Shown here one piece after another: positions 1-8,786 of a stretch of DNA of 42,951 nt. Source of the DNA: an uncultured bacterium (lineage in GTDB: Bacteria; Patescibacteriota; Minisyncoccia; Phycocordibacterales; PALSA-1337). A program made the translations under genes and the position numbers. Location of the stretch: assembly GCA_903842025.1 (NCBI GenBank), contig CAIMKX010000020.1, positions 1 to 42,951 on the forward strand, written 5' to 3'. Numbering within the stretch: the stretch's first letter is position 1; every line of letters begins with the position of its first letter. The notes under the pieces are model-generated. The model saw only the letters and a list, made by a program, of their open reading frames with translations. It had not been told where the DNA came from and did no database searches.

Positions 1-96
1 CGCCGCCATCAAGAAATGCTAAACTCATTTGAGGCTCATCTTACGATGGGAGAATACTGTTGCTTTTTCCATAAAAAAGAGCCCGTCACCCAGTAA
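1..96 (+). other. possible 3' end of a gene cut by the window edge
   Basis: Frame 1 is open from the first base to a TAA at 94-96, giving 31 residues with no recognisable motif. It may be the tail of a gene that starts outside the window, or chance. Bases 97-158 show nothing further that I can name. Confidence 0.2.
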
Positions 97-158
97 GGAA
101 AACGAGCTCAACCTACAGCTCTATCACCTTCACATTTTTTGTCCACTACTCGGTCGAT

Positions 159-266
159 AACCAAACATACCTTTTCCTTTTTGGTCTGCGAGCGCCCGCA
201 CTGTTTACTTTAAGTTGTGCGGGCTGGTCGCTATTCTCGACCAAAAAGGAAAAGGTATGTTTGGTT
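159..266. repeat. long perfect inverted repeat at the end of uvrC
   Basis: Two 28-bp arms, 159-186 and 239-266, are exact reverse complements. Inside them a second exact 8-bp pair, GCCCGCAC at 194-201 and GTGCGGGC at 217-224, closes a short loop. The right arm covers the first bases of the uvrC stop codon, so uvrC mRNA would run straight into this hairpin. There is no clear U-tract. It could act as a transcript-end structure or be a palindromic mobile remnant; a fold-back assembly artefact is possible but less likely because the arms are separated by unique sequence. Confidence 0.75.
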
Positions 267-1491
267 ACCTCCCTCGAATAACACTTCTTTTTTGCCTATG
301 GTATTTGATTGCATATCTATGTGCCTCGGCGTTAACGGCGATTATTTCCCTTTTGAATCTTTTTACCAATTCAGGATCACCCAATAATTCCGAAGCCTTG
401 TGTTTGTCGTCCTTCGTGACAGCGACAACAGAAATATTGATTCGGCGTGCTTTTAAAATATTCTCTGCGGCTTTCAACTGATTTGCATTGCCATCAACAA
501 CGATGAGGTCAGGATACGCCCATTCCGGATGATTCAAGCGACGAAAAATAACTTCGGCCAAATTGGCGATATCATTATTGGTATCCTTCTTTATCTTGAA
601 TTTCCTATACTCGGCCGGAGCGGCGTTGCCATTCTGGTAAACCGTCATAGCACCGACCACATTAGTACCTGAAAGATGGGCGATATCATAAGCTTCGATC
701 CGATAATTTGATCTTGAAGATTGTTCGCGGTTGTCTTTTATCAAAGCAATGTCATTGATATGATCCAAAGCATGGAGCAGATGCTTGAATCGGTTGGCAT
801 CTTCAAATCTCATCTCCTTGGCCGCCTCATTCATATCTTTCTCTATTTGAATCCGAAGCTGGCTTTTTTTGCCTTCGAAGAAAAGAATCAGATGATCAAT
901 CGTCCGCGAATATGCCAGTCGGTCTGATTCACTTCCTCGATCAGGCGAACGGCCGATGGCTTGATAGAAAGATTCATATCTTGGATCGTAGGCCTTTTTG
1001 TCCCTGAATGGGAACAAGCGCCGTAGAATCTTGAGCGACTCTTTAATTAAACCAGCCTCGGTAAACGGACCGAACAACTTTTTTATCCTGTAAGGAGTAG
1101 TCCCATCAGCTTCACTTTTTTCCAGATCGCGAGCACGAGCTAGGAAGACGCGCGGCCATAGTTCTTCGGTGATTACCACGCACTGATTGCTTCGGTCATC
1201 CCGCTCATCGACATTGTAATAAGGTTGGTACTGTTTGATCAGAGAACTTTCTAATAGCACGGCTTCGAGAACAGAATCGGTCTGCTCAAATGTCAGCGAT
1301 TTTGCTTTTGTCACCATGTCGACGATCCGTGGACCGCGAGTTTCGATAAGATCATTGGCAAAATAGCTCTTTGTTCTATCCTTCAAAGAGGTTGCGCGAC
1401 CGATGTAAATAGGACGCTTTTGGTAGTCCCGGAATATGTAAATACCCGGCAAATCGGGTAATTTCTTCTTGTTGAGGTATTGGCGGAGCAT
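265..1491 (-). CDS. uvrC: excinuclease ABC subunit C, lacking the C-terminal HhH domain
   Basis: UvrC makes the dual incisions of nucleotide excision repair with UvrA and UvrB. Visible in order are the N-terminal GIY-YIG nuclease domain (LPGIYIF then IYIGRATSLKDR), a UVR motif in the middle (MNEAAKEMRFEDANRFK) that should bind UvrB, and the RNase H-like endonuclease domain with AYDIAHLSG and VVDGNANQL. The protein is 408 aa against about 600 for the family and stops just after the conserved HRQKR stretch, so the tandem helix-hairpin-helix DNA-binding domain is missing. I chose the ATG at 1491 over the longer frame starting at 1527. It places the GIY motif at the usual distance from the N terminus, and TACTCT lies 7 nt upstream with TTGATT 17 bp further, implying a leaderless mRNA. 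Confidence 0.93.
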   Translation of the reverse strand: MLRQYLNKKKLPDLPGIYIFRDYQKRPIYIGRATSLKDRTKSYFANDLIETRGPRIVDMVTKAKSLTFEQTDSVLEAVLLESSLIKQYQPYYNVDERDDRSNQCVVITEELWPRVFLARARDLEKSEADGTTPYRIKKLFGPFTEAGLIKESLKILRRLFPFRDKKAYDPRYESFYQAIGRSPDRGSESDRLAYSRTIDHLILFFEGKKSQLRIQIEKDMNEAAKEMRFEDANRFKHLLHALDHINDIALIKDNREQSSRSNYRIEAYDIAHLSGTNVVGAMTVYQNGNAAPAEYRKFKIKKDTNNDIANLAEVIFRRLNHPEWAYPDLIVVDGNANQLKAAENILKARRINISVVAVTKDDKHKASELLGDPELVKRFKREIIAVNAEAHRYAIKYHRQKRSVIRGR

Positions 1492-1527
1492 GGGATTAAG
1501 AGTATGATAGGTGCGGATTAGAATCAA
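1480..1527. promoter_or_regulatory. overlapping divergent promoters for uvrC and the small-ORF pair
   Basis: On the minus strand TTGATT (1522-1527), 17 bp and TACTCT (1499-1504) point at the uvrC ATG 7 nt away. On the plus strand TTGGCG (1480-1485), 17 bp and TATGAT (1503-1508) point at the small gene at 1542. The two -10 boxes overlap, so the units probably compete for polymerase. Assigned by eye from hexamer match and spacing. Confidence 0.5.
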
Positions 1528-1541
1528 GAGAAAGGTTCTTT

Positions 1542-1661
1542 ATGTACATAATACCGATACTGCACGGTCCAGTGTTTTGCACGGGAATGTTAATCTTCCT
1601 ATTGCTGTTCACCTTCTTTTCGGCGAACCCTAACGTCAACCGCAACCCCGGTCATCATTAG
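1542..1661 (+). CDS. 39-aa hypothetical single-span membrane peptide
   Basis: A short frame reads M-Y-I-I-P then a hydrophobic run MLIFLLLFTFFSA and a polar, Asn-rich tail ending in GHH. AAAGG lies 7 nt before the ATG, a good ribosome binding site, and a plausible promoter precedes it. It is followed 9 nt later by a second small membrane ORF and then an intrinsic terminator, so the two form a complete transcription unit divergent from uvrC. No family is recognised. The function is unknown; the architecture is what supports it being real. Confidence 0.55.
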   Translation: MYIIPILHGPVFCTGMLIFLLLFTFFSANPNVNRNPGHH

Positions 1662-1670
1662 AAAGTCGCT

Positions 1671-1811
1671 ATGAATGCAACACTTTCTTTGAGAAGGATT
1701 ACCCACGATACGATACGCCTCATTCCTTGGATGATAGCTGGAGTTTTACTTCTCATTGGACTGGCCTTGATACCGCTCATCGATCGGTTAGAAAGGACAA
1801 AAACCAAATGA
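1671..1811 (+). CDS. 46-aa hypothetical single-span membrane peptide
   Basis: The frame begins MNATLSLRRITHDTIR, continues with a membrane segment MIAGVLLLIGLALIPL, and ends in a basic tail. Charge distribution suggests N-in orientation. It is the second cistron after the 39-aa ORF (9-nt gap) and a strong terminator begins 12 nt after its stop. GAAAG lies 6 nt upstream as a possible ribosome site. I recognise no family. Confidence 0.55.
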   Translation: MNATLSLRRITHDTIRLIPWMIAGVLLLIGLALIPLIDRLERTKTK

Positions 1812-1822
1812 GAAATCACACC

Positions 1823-1849
1823 AAGCCGGACCAAATCCGGCTTTTTTGT
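1823..1849 (+). terminator. intrinsic terminator of the small-ORF pair
   Basis: Exact 8-bp stem AAGCCGGA (1823-1830) and TCCGGCTT (1836-1843) with a 5-nt loop, running into TTTTTTGTTTTTG. Confidence 0.85.
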
Positions 1850-1852
1850 TTT

Positions 1853-1938
1853 TGTCATTCCCGCGAAAGCGGGAATCCAGTTTGTTAACAATGGCGCCAA
1901 CGATTCAACACTGGATTCCCGCCTTCGCGGGAATGACA
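1853..1938. repeat. REP-like inverted pair, copy 1
   Basis: Two 28-bp units, 1853-1880 and 1911-1938, face each other across 30 bp. Each unit is itself palindromic around CCCGCG..CGCGGG. The left unit has GCGAAAGC and the right the complement of GCGAAGGC, so the arms differ at one base. The pair lies between the small-ORF terminator and the uvrA stop codon. Confidence 0.9.
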
Positions 1939-1947
1939 GCGCAGTAA

Positions 1948-4818
1948 CTACCTCCCCTTGAGCACCCTCTTCAAATATTTCCCCGTATAGCTCGCCTCGC
2001 TTTTGGCCACATCCTCAGGTGTTCCCTTGGCCACAATATTTCCGCCTCTTTCGCCGCCTTCGGGGCCGATATCGATGACATAGTCGGCGTTCTTGATTAG
2101 ATCCAGATTATGTTCGATTACTACGACGGTGTTTCCTTTCTCAACCAGCTTGGTAAGAATTTCAATAAGTTTCTTAACATCTTCATAGTGTAGACCGACG
2201 GTTGGTTCATCTAATAGGTAAATAGTTTTCTGGAGATGAGCTCGGTACAATTCAGACGAGATCTTGACCCTTTGCGCTTCTCCACCGGACAGTGTCGTAG
2301 CGGATTGACCTAATTTAACATAACTAAGTCCGACATCCACAAGAGTCTGTAATCGATCTTCAACGGCTGGAATATCTTTGAAGAATTCTAATGATTCCTC
2401 GATAGTCAATTCCAGGACTTCATGAATATTCTTGCCGCGGTATTTGATATCCAAAGTTTCCTTCATAAAGCGCTTACCATTACAAACGTCGCAAGTAACA
2501 TAAACTGTTGGAAGAAAATGCATCTCCACTGCTATCTCACCATTGCCTTCGCAGGCTTCACAGCGGCCGCCGGGACGATTGAAAGAGAAACGGCCGGGAC
2601 CCCAACCTCTGGCGCGCGCCTCTGATTCAGATGCGAATAGATCACGAATATGAGTCCAGGCTCCGGTATAGGTGGCTGGATTGGACCTTGGTGTTCTACC
2701 AATGGGTGATTGATCTATGAGAATCGCCCGGCCGATGTATTCGGAGCCGGTGAAGCTCTTGCAGTTGATCATCTCATTGCTGCGCATTCTGGATTCATAT
2801 CTAGTTTGAAGATTGCGATACAAAATTTCGTACATCAGAGAGGATTTGCCGGAGCCGGAGACGCCGGTTATGACATTCAAGCAACCAAGAGCAATATCGA
2901 CATCCATATTCTTGATGTTGAAAATCTTGCCGCCGCGGATCATGATCTTCCCTTTTGGCTCGCGGCGGAAATGCGGCATAGGGATCTTTTCTTCGCCACG
3001 CAGGTAAGCCAAAGTCAGGGAATTGGAAACGTTCTTTTTGGCAGTCAAAAGATCGTCGAGATAGCCGGAGACGACGACTTTACCGCCGTGGACACCGGCT
3101 CCTGGTCCAATATCAATTAGATAATCTGAAGCGAACATCGTATCCTCATCGTGCTCGACGACGATTATCGTATTACCCAGATCTCGCAATCGAATAAGTG
3201 TACTGATTAGACGATCGTTATCGCGCTGGTGCAGTCCAATCGTTGGTTCATCCAAGACATAGAGAGCGCCGACTAGTCCTGAACCAAGCTGAGAAGCCAA
3301 TCTTATTCGTTGTGATTCACCGCCTGACAAAGTATTGGCTCGACGATCAAGCGTCAGGTATTCAATGCCGACATTGACCATGAATGAAAGGCGGTTTTCG
3401 ATTTCTTTCAGGACAACTTTGGCAATTTCCCTTTCCGAGTCAGAAAGTTTAAGCGCTTCGAAATATTTGATGCCACCCTCAATAGACAAAGCTGTTATTT
3501 CGACAATATTCTTGCCGTCCAATAGAACATGCAGAGCTTCATCGCGCAAACGCGCGCCTTTGCAGGCCGGACAAGGTTTGTCGCTCCAAATGCTCTCGGT
3601 TCCCAAACCATTACAGGTCGGACAAGCACCATAGGGTGAATTGAAAGAGAATAATCTCGGTTCAATTTCCGGATAGGAGAAACCGTCGTATGGACACATG
3701 AATTTGACGGACATCAGGGATTCGTTGGAGTTTTCGCCAATAGATTTTTCTACATTGCCAATACCTTCTGCCTTGTCATTCCCGCGAATGTTTGAATCAG
3801 TAAAAACTTCTCGTTTGTCATTCCCGCGAAGGCGGGAATCCAGTGTTGAATTCCCATCGCTTTCTTTTGCAACACTGGATTCCCGCTTTCGCGGGAATGA
3901 CACAGTGTCTTCAGAGGCTGACATATTCAATAAGGCGGGGGATTTTTTTACTTCCCCCGGGTATTCAATCCTAATCAACCCATCAGCCTCCTGAATGGCC
4001 CTTTCCAAAGATTCGGATAATCGTTCGCGGGCATTGTCGGCCTTTTTGACCGACTCGGCCTTTGATTCCTCTCCTGCTTTTGAAGTCTTTGCTTTCCCTG
4101 CTTGGAATTCACTGATAAAGATCTCATCAACCAAAATTTCGATATCGTGCTTCTTGTTCTTGTCGAGAATTATTTGATCACGCAATCGGTAGACGGTACC
4201 ATCGATGCGCACGCGGTCATAACCCTTACCAAGCATGTCATAAAGCATCTGATAGTATTCCCCTTTGCGACCGAGAACAACTGGCGCATAGATCTTGATC
4301 TTAGCATCAGAAATATCGACACCAAATACTTTCTTGGCTCTGGTCGCTCTTGTTGTAACAGTCTTTAGAATGGTTTCGAGGATCTCTTCTTTTGAGATGC
4401 GGTGAATAGGGCGATTGCAGACCAAGCAGTGCGGCTTCCCAACACGTGCAAAGAGGACGCGGAGGTAATCGTAGATCTCAGTAATGGTTGCAACGGTTGA
4501 ACGAGGATTGTTGGAGCGGGATTTCTGGTCGATGGAAATGGCCGGCGAAAGACCGATGATCTCATCGACATCGGGTTTTTGCATTTTGTGCAGGAATTGG
4601 CGCGCGTAGGCGGAGAGCGACTCGACGTAACGGCGCTGGCCTTCGGCGAATATTGTGTCGAATGCCAAAGAAGACTTGCCGGAGCCAGAAAGGCCGGTGA
4701 TGGCGATCATCGAGTTGCGTGGCATTTCCACAGTGATGTTCTTGAGGTTGTGAGTTCTCGCCCCTTTGACGATTATTTTCTCCTCACCGACCACTTTTGT
4801 CCTTTTTTTGCCTGGCAC
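1948..4818 (-). CDS. uvrA: excinuclease ABC subunit A with an in-frame repeat insertion
   Basis: UvrA is the damage-scanning ABC ATPase of nucleotide excision repair. The 956-aa chain has Walker [10 protein letters not shown] at residues 42-50, a first zinc pair CLVC, the zinc motif CPTC..CPAC, signature [16 protein letters not shown], a second Walker [10 protein letters not shown], zinc motif CEAC..CDVC and second signature [12 protein letters not shown]. The start is a GTG at 4818 with an extended -10 (TGCTAACAT) 9 nt upstream. Residues about 306-349, just before the CPYDG segment, are encoded by a REP pair plus a half-unit and read as low-complexity text (SRLRGND twice). The whole linker of about 100 residues there is longer than in familiar UvrA proteins. 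Everything needed for catalysis appears intact. Confidence 0.96.
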   Translation of the reverse strand: MPGKKRTKVVGEEKIIVKGARTHNLKNITVEMPRNSMIAITGLSGSGKSSLAFDTIFAEGQRRYVESLSAYARQFLHKMQKPDVDEIIGLSPAISIDQKSRSNNPRSTVATITEIYDYLRVLFARVGKPHCLVCNRPIHRISKEEILETILKTVTTRATRAKKVFGVDISDAKIKIYAPVVLGRKGEYYQMLYDMLGKGYDRVRIDGTVYRLRDQIILDKNKKHDIEILVDEIFISEFQAGKAKTSKAGEESKAESVKKADNARERLSESLERAIQEADGLIRIEYPGEVKKSPALLNMSASEDTVSFPRKRESSVAKESDGNSTLDSRLRGNDKREVFTDSNIRGNDKAEGIGNVEKSIGENSNESLMSVKFMCPYDGFSYPEIEPRLFSFNSPYGACPTCNGLGTESIWSDKPCPACKGARLRDEALHVLLDGKNIVEITALSIEGGIKYFEALKLSDSEREIAKVVLKEIENRLSFMVNVGIEYLTLDRRANTLSGGESQRIRLASQLGSGLVGALYVLDEPTIGLHQRDNDRLISTLIRLRDLGNTIIVVEHDEDTMFASDYLIDIGPGAGVHGGKVVVSGYLDDLLTAKKNVSNSLTLAYLRGEEKIPMPHFRREPKGKIMIRGGKIFNIKNMDVDIALGCLNVITGVSGSGKSSLMYEILYRNLQTRYESRMRSNEMINCKSFTGSEYIGRAILIDQSPIGRTPRSNPATYTGAWTHIRDLFASESEARARGWGPGRFSFNRPGGRCEACEGNGEIAVEMHFLPTVYVTCDVCNGKRFMKETLDIKYRGKNIHEVLELTIEESLEFFKDIPAVEDRLQTLVDVGLSYVKLGQSATTLSGGEAQRVKISSELYRAHLQKTIYLLDEPTVGLHYEDVKKLIEILTKLVEKGNTVVVIEHNLDLIKNADYVIDIGPEGGERGGNIVAKGTPEDVAKSEASYTGKYLKRVLKGR
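3774..3902. repeat. REP-like inverted pair plus half-unit inside uvrA
   Basis: Units at 3816-3843 and 3875-3902 face each other across 31 bp, and a truncated half-unit (TGTCATTCCCGCGAAT) sits at 3774-3789. All are in frame in uvrA and contain no stop in the coding frame. Confidence 0.9.
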
Positions 4819-4935
4819 AGTGGCTGGATGTTAGCATGAAAATGGGGATTTTACAAATAGAGGTTCGACTTAAGTAGCACCTTGGCTGGACATTTATATA
4901 AATAACTGGCAATATGTTGCAAGAAAGGAAACAGA

Positions 4936-5313
4936 TTGAAAACTATGAAAATCCCGCATAAATGGTTAGATTGGCTATGCTTCTATACCGCAATAGCCTT
5001 ATTGCTTGTTGCCATGGCGTTCCTAGTTTGGTCAATAACCAATCCAAAATCGTCGAATAGTAATAACAGGAATAATGGCGATATCTTGGTTTGGGAAGTC
5101 AACGGCAAAACCAACGTCATGCTCACGGTCACCAATCAGTCAGGTAATGGCTGGACAACCGCAGATGTCCTGTATGATAATGGGCGTTTCCTCATTGTCA
5201 GCTACAAAGGGACCAACATTATCAGTTCAGATGTTTTCGACCCTAGTGGATCGAAACCTGAGAAGGGGTACTTGGGTACACAAAGCCTGGGACAAAAGCA
5301 GAGAACAAAATGA
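4936..5313 (+). CDS. hypothetical membrane-anchored extracytoplasmic protein
   Basis: The 125-aa product has one N-terminal membrane segment (about residues 14-33, FYTAIALLLVAMAFLVW), then a Ser/Asn-rich linker SNSNNRNN and a small polar domain of likely beta strands. This suggests a protein tethered to the membrane with its domain outside. A TTG at 4936 is the best start because AAAGGA ends 7 nt before it; an in-frame ATG lies at 4945. A hairpin terminator follows the stop by about 20 nt. No family recognised. Confidence 0.7.
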   Translation: MKTMKIPHKWLDWLCFYTAIALLLVAMAFLVWSITNPKSSNSNNRNNGDILVWEVNGKTNVMLTVTNQSGNGWTTADVLYDNGRFLIVSYKGTNIISSDVFDPSGSKPEKGYLGTQSLGQKQRTK

Positions 5314-5330
5314 CGAGAATTTTCACACCA

Positions 5331-5364
5331 TAAGCGCGCTCATAGGGGCGCGTTTTTTGTTTTT
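5331..5364 (+). terminator. intrinsic terminator after the 4936 gene
   Basis: GCGCGC and GGCGCG arms around a short loop, followed by TTTTTTGTTTTT. It ends against the clpB stop codon, which lies on the opposite strand. Confidence 0.65.
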
Positions 5365-8044
5365 ACCTCCTCTCCCCCACCAAGCCCGGCATAATGATCG
5401 GACTTTCACCCTTGTGTTTCTTTTTGACGTCAAAACTGAATTTGTCAGCGTGGTAATCGACGAAGATCTTGCCGCCTTTGGCTACTTCTTGGGAAATGAG
5501 AAGGTTAGCAACTGGAGTTAGGATCTTATTTTGGATCAGACGCTTGAGAGGGCGCGCGCCGTACTGCGGGTTGTAGCCTTCTTTGGAGAGATAATCGTAG
5601 ACGGCCGGAGTCAGGTCGAGCTCGATCTGTTTGTCAGATAATCTCTTCATGACCTGGTTGACTTGGATCTCAACGATTTCCTTAATGGCTTCAGGTGAAA
5701 GGATATCGAAGATAATGATGTCATCGACACGATTGAGGAATTCCGGGCGGAAATAATCCTTGAGGGCGGCGTTGATCTTATTCTTGGCTTCATCGTAATT
5801 GTCCTTGTCGCGATTTTCCGTATTCTTGGCAAAGCCGAGCTTCTCCATCTTCTCAATATGTTGAGCCCCGATATTCGACGTCATTATAATTACAGTATTG
5901 CGGAAGTTGACCACACGACCCTTGGAATCGGTCAAGCGGCCATTGTCGAGAACCTGAAGGAGTACATTGAAAACTTCCGGATGAGCCTTCTCGATCTCAT
6001 CGAAAAGGATAACGGAATACGGACGGTGGCGGACAGCTTCGGTGAGACCGCCAGCTTCATCATAGCCAACATAGCCTGGAGGCGCGCCGATCAACTTCGA
6101 GACGGAATGTTTCTCCATGAATTCGGACATATCGACGCGGATAAGGGCCTTGTCATCATTGAAAAGGAATTCAGCCAAAGCTTTCGTTAGCTCGGTCTTA
6201 CCCACACCGGTCGGACCAAGGAAGATGAACGAACCGATCGGCCTATTGGGATCGGCCACGCCGGCGCGCGAACGACGAATAGTATCGGCAATTTTCGAGA
6301 CCGCCTCATTCTGGCCAACGATCCGCTTCTGTAATTCTTGCTCCATCCTGGTAAGTTTGACCGCTTCTGATTCCAACATTCTTGAAACAGGTATCCCTGT
6401 CCAGCGAGAAACCACAGCGGCAATATCTTCGGCATTAATCTCTTCTTTTAAGATCCTGCGAGATGACTGCAACTTCTTGAGCCGCTTATTCTTCTGTTCG
6501 AGTTCCTTTTCAAGCGCAGGTAATCGTCCGTAGCGAATTTCAGCGGCCTTGGCCAAATCGGTTCGCGCTTCGGCATTCTCGCCTTCGATGCGCAATGTCT
6601 CCAGTTCTTTCTTGATGCGTTTGATTTCGGAAATCGTTTCCTTTTCATTCTTCCACTTGAGATCCAATTCCGACGTGCTTTCTTTGAGATCGGCGATCTC
6701 TTTCTCTATCGTAGCCATCCTAGCTTTGGCGGCCTTTTCTGTTTCTTTCTTCAAGGCCTCGCGCTCAATTTCCAAACGCATAATCTTGCGTCTAGTTTCT
6801 TCAAGCAAAGGCGGCATGTTTTCCAACGAGATGCGCAAAGAAGAAGCGGCTTCATCTATTAGGTCAACAACCTTATCGGGCAGGAATCGATCGGTAATAT
6901 AGCGGCTTGCTAATGTTACAGCGGCCACAATAGCGTCGTCAGTGATACGAACGCCATGGAATAATTCATACTTCTCTTTGAGTCCGCGAAGAATAGCCAC
7001 GGCATCTTCGATGCTTGGTTCGTTCACAAACACCGGTTGGAAACGCCTAGTTAAGGCCGGATCCTTCTCTATATATTTCTGATATTCCTTTAATGTGGTC
7101 GCACCGATCGCTCGGAGTTCACCTCGCGCCAAAGCTGGCTTCAACATATTGGAAGCATCCATGGAACCTTCTGAGGCGCCAGCTCCAACAATGGTGTGAA
7201 TCTCATCAATGAAGAGAATAATCTTTCCATCAGACCTTTCAACTTCCTTGAGAATATTCTTGAGTCTTTCCTCGAATTCACCGCGGTATTTGGTGCCGGC
7301 AATAAGAGAACCTAAGTCGAGCGAGACCAATTCCTTATCCTTCAACGATTCCGGAATATCGCCTTGAGACATTCGCAGTGCTAATCCTTCAACGATCGCT
7401 GTTTTTCCAACACCAGCTTCCCCGATCAGAATCGGATTATTCTTGGTACGTCTGGAAAGTATCTGAATGATACGCATGATCTCCGAGTCACGCCCAATAA
7501 CAGGGTCGAGCTTGTTCTCATGAGCCAGTTTTGTAAGAGATCGCGCGTATTTATAAAGGGTGCGGAATTTTTTCGGCTCGCCATCCTTAGGCGGCGGATT
7601 TAACTTCAATTCGGTGATGATTTTGGAAACATTTTCGCGCTCGATCTTGAAACGAGTCAAAATGTCTTTGGCGATACAAGGTATGTCAAAAATGGACAAG
7701 AATAAATGCTCAGTCGAGATAAACTCATCTTTGAGAACAGAGGCGACCTTGACGGAATTGTCCAAGATCTGGGCCAGGTCGGGAGTAAGATAGATCTGAT
7801 ATGAAGGTGAAAGAACATTCGATCCCTCTGGGGCCTCGATATGCTCCAAAACGACATCGGTAAGCATGGGAGTGTCGACTTCCATCTTGTCGAGAATGGA
7901 AGCCACCATGCTTTCCTCTTGCAGAATAAGAGCGCAAAGCAAATGCACCGGATTGACATGATTTTGTCCCCTTTCTATGGCCAATTCATGGGCTCTCCGT
8001 AAGGCCTCTCGCGCTTTGGTTGTAAGTTTGTTTAGTGGAGGCAT
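5363..8044 (-). CDS. clpB: ClpB-type disaggregase (Hsp100 AAA+ ATPase)
   Basis: ClpB threads aggregated proteins through a hexameric pore, normally with DnaK. The 893-aa chain has a Clp N domain (about 1-145), nucleotide-binding domain 1 with Walker A GEAGVGKT near 208-215 and Walker B ILFIDEIH near 277-283, a coiled-coil middle domain about 413-535, and domain 2 with Walker A GPTGVGKT at 610-617 and [16 protein letters not shown]. The full-length middle domain argues for ClpB over ClpC or ClpA, which have a short or absent one; I see no IGF/L loop for ClpP. An ideal leaderless promoter precedes the ATG. No partner chaperone gene lies in the window. Confidence 0.93.
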   Translation of the reverse strand: MPPLNKLTTKAREALRRAHELAIERGQNHVNPVHLLCALILQEESMVASILDKMEVDTPMLTDVVLEHIEAPEGSNVLSPSYQIYLTPDLAQILDNSVKVASVLKDEFISTEHLFLSIFDIPCIAKDILTRFKIERENVSKIITELKLNPPPKDGEPKKFRTLYKYARSLTKLAHENKLDPVIGRDSEIMRIIQILSRRTKNNPILIGEAGVGKTAIVEGLALRMSQGDIPESLKDKELVSLDLGSLIAGTKYRGEFEERLKNILKEVERSDGKIILFIDEIHTIVGAGASEGSMDASNMLKPALARGELRAIGATTLKEYQKYIEKDPALTRRFQPVFVNEPSIEDAVAILRGLKEKYELFHGVRITDDAIVAAVTLASRYITDRFLPDKVVDLIDEAASSLRISLENMPPLLEETRRKIMRLEIEREALKKETEKAAKARMATIEKEIADLKESTSELDLKWKNEKETISEIKRIKKELETLRIEGENAEARTDLAKAAEIRYGRLPALEKELEQKNKRLKKLQSSRRILKEEINAEDIAAVVSRWTGIPVSRMLESEAVKLTRMEQELQKRIVGQNEAVSKIADTIRRSRAGVADPNRPIGSFIFLGPTGVGKTELTKALAEFLFNDDKALIRVDMSEFMEKHSVSKLIGAPPGYVGYDEAGGLTEAVRHRPYSVILFDEIEKAHPEVFNVLLQVLDNGRLTDSKGRVVNFRNTVIIMTSNIGAQHIEKMEKLGFAKNTENRDKDNYDEAKNKINAALKDYFRPEFLNRVDDIIIFDILSPEAIKEIVEIQVNQVMKRLSDKQIELDLTPAVYDYLSKEGYNPQYGARPLKRLIQNKILTPVANLLISQEVAKGGKIFVDYHADKFSFDVKKKHKGESPIIMPGLVGERR

Positions 8045-8050
8045 AATATT

Positions 8051-8080
8051 ATCTTAATACAGAAAGGGGGTAGTAGTCAA
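8051..8080 (-). promoter_or_regulatory. clpB promoter, leaderless type
   Basis: TTGACT (8075-8080), 18 bp, TAAGAT (8051-8056), then only 6 nt to the clpB ATG. Transcription should begin at or within a base or two of the start codon. Confidence 0.65.
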
Positions 8081-8179
8081 TGATTTTCAGAGGTGTCTCC
8101 TCTAGGAACGAGGTTTAGTACGATTTCTGGACAGAATTTGTTGCATATAATGACTGCTCGCAAAAGTGATTTATCCGAC

Positions 8180-8207
8180 TTGACAACTGTTTGATTTGAT
8201 GTAATAT
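8180..8207 (+). promoter_or_regulatory. promoter of the 8238 gene
   Basis: Consensus TTGACA (8180-8185), 16 bp, TAATAT (8202-8207). A start near 8214 leaves a leader of about 24 nt containing AGGA, unlike the leaderless neighbours. Confidence 0.65.
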
Positions 8208-8237
8208 TAGGTGAGACAACAAACCCAGGACATTTAT

Positions 8238-8723
8238 ATGAATAAGAGCAAACACAATCTGATGGTGGTTGCCGACACATTTCCCTGTCAAGAGACCGGG
8301 TGTGACGGAAGAGTGCCGCTTGACTTGGACACAAACGGGCATTGTCTTCTCATGTATGGCCGCGAAATCGACATCGTCTGGTGTAGGAAATGCGGACGCG
8401 TTCATCACCCGACATCTGAGACGCCGGTTTCAGATTATGATTTCGAGAAGATATATATGAAAAAAGAAGATGGTCAGTTGAGAAGTCACATAATTTTAGT
8501 ACCTCTAAGTGAGACGGAACGAAATCAATTTGTCCAAGCTCACATAGACGCTATAGCTTCCTCACTACCAAAGAGTGCGGAATACCTGAGAGAACGGCTA
8601 CATAAGTTTAGCGGACTCAAGCATCTGCCGGCGTGTCACCCTGATCAATTGCAATGTTCGTGCGGTATTTATACCGCCGCAAAGTGGTTGGCCGCTCATC
8701 CACACGATATCGATGCTCCTTAG
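8238..8723 (+). CDS. hypothetical cysteine-rich protein, possible zinc ribbon
   Basis: I start the gene at the ATG at 8238 because AGGA at 8227-8230 is 7 nt upstream; the frame itself extends to a GTG at 8211. The 161-aa soluble product has cysteines arranged as CQETGC, then CRKCG followed by HH, and a later CSCG. The first four could hold one zinc ion. No signal peptide or membrane segment is seen. It has its own promoter and terminator and stands alone between clpB and proS. No family recognised. Confidence 0.75.
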   Translation: MNKSKHNLMVVADTFPCQETGCDGRVPLDLDTNGHCLLMYGREIDIVWCRKCGRVHHPTSETPVSDYDFEKIYMKKEDGQLRSHIILVPLSETERNQFVQAHIDAIASSLPKSAEYLRERLHKFSGLKHLPACHPDQLQCSCGIYTAAKWLAAHPHDIDAP

Positions 8724-8752
8724 ACAATCGAGATGTTATTACAAACCTACGC

Positions 8753-8784
8753 GCGCCATTTCAAGTGGAATGGCGCTTTTATTA
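8753..8784 (+). terminator. intrinsic terminator of the 8238 gene
   Basis: Exact 8-bp stem GCGCCATT (8753-8760) and AATGGCGC (8769-8776), loop of 8 nt, then TTTTATTATTTTAT. Confidence 0.8.
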
Positions 8785-8786
8785 TT

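Noticed and set aside
1658-1900. 80-codon minus-strand frame containing IPAFAGMTK
   Set aside because: It is antisense to the 46-aa gene and terminator, and its start is translated REP sequence. No ribosome site or promoter.
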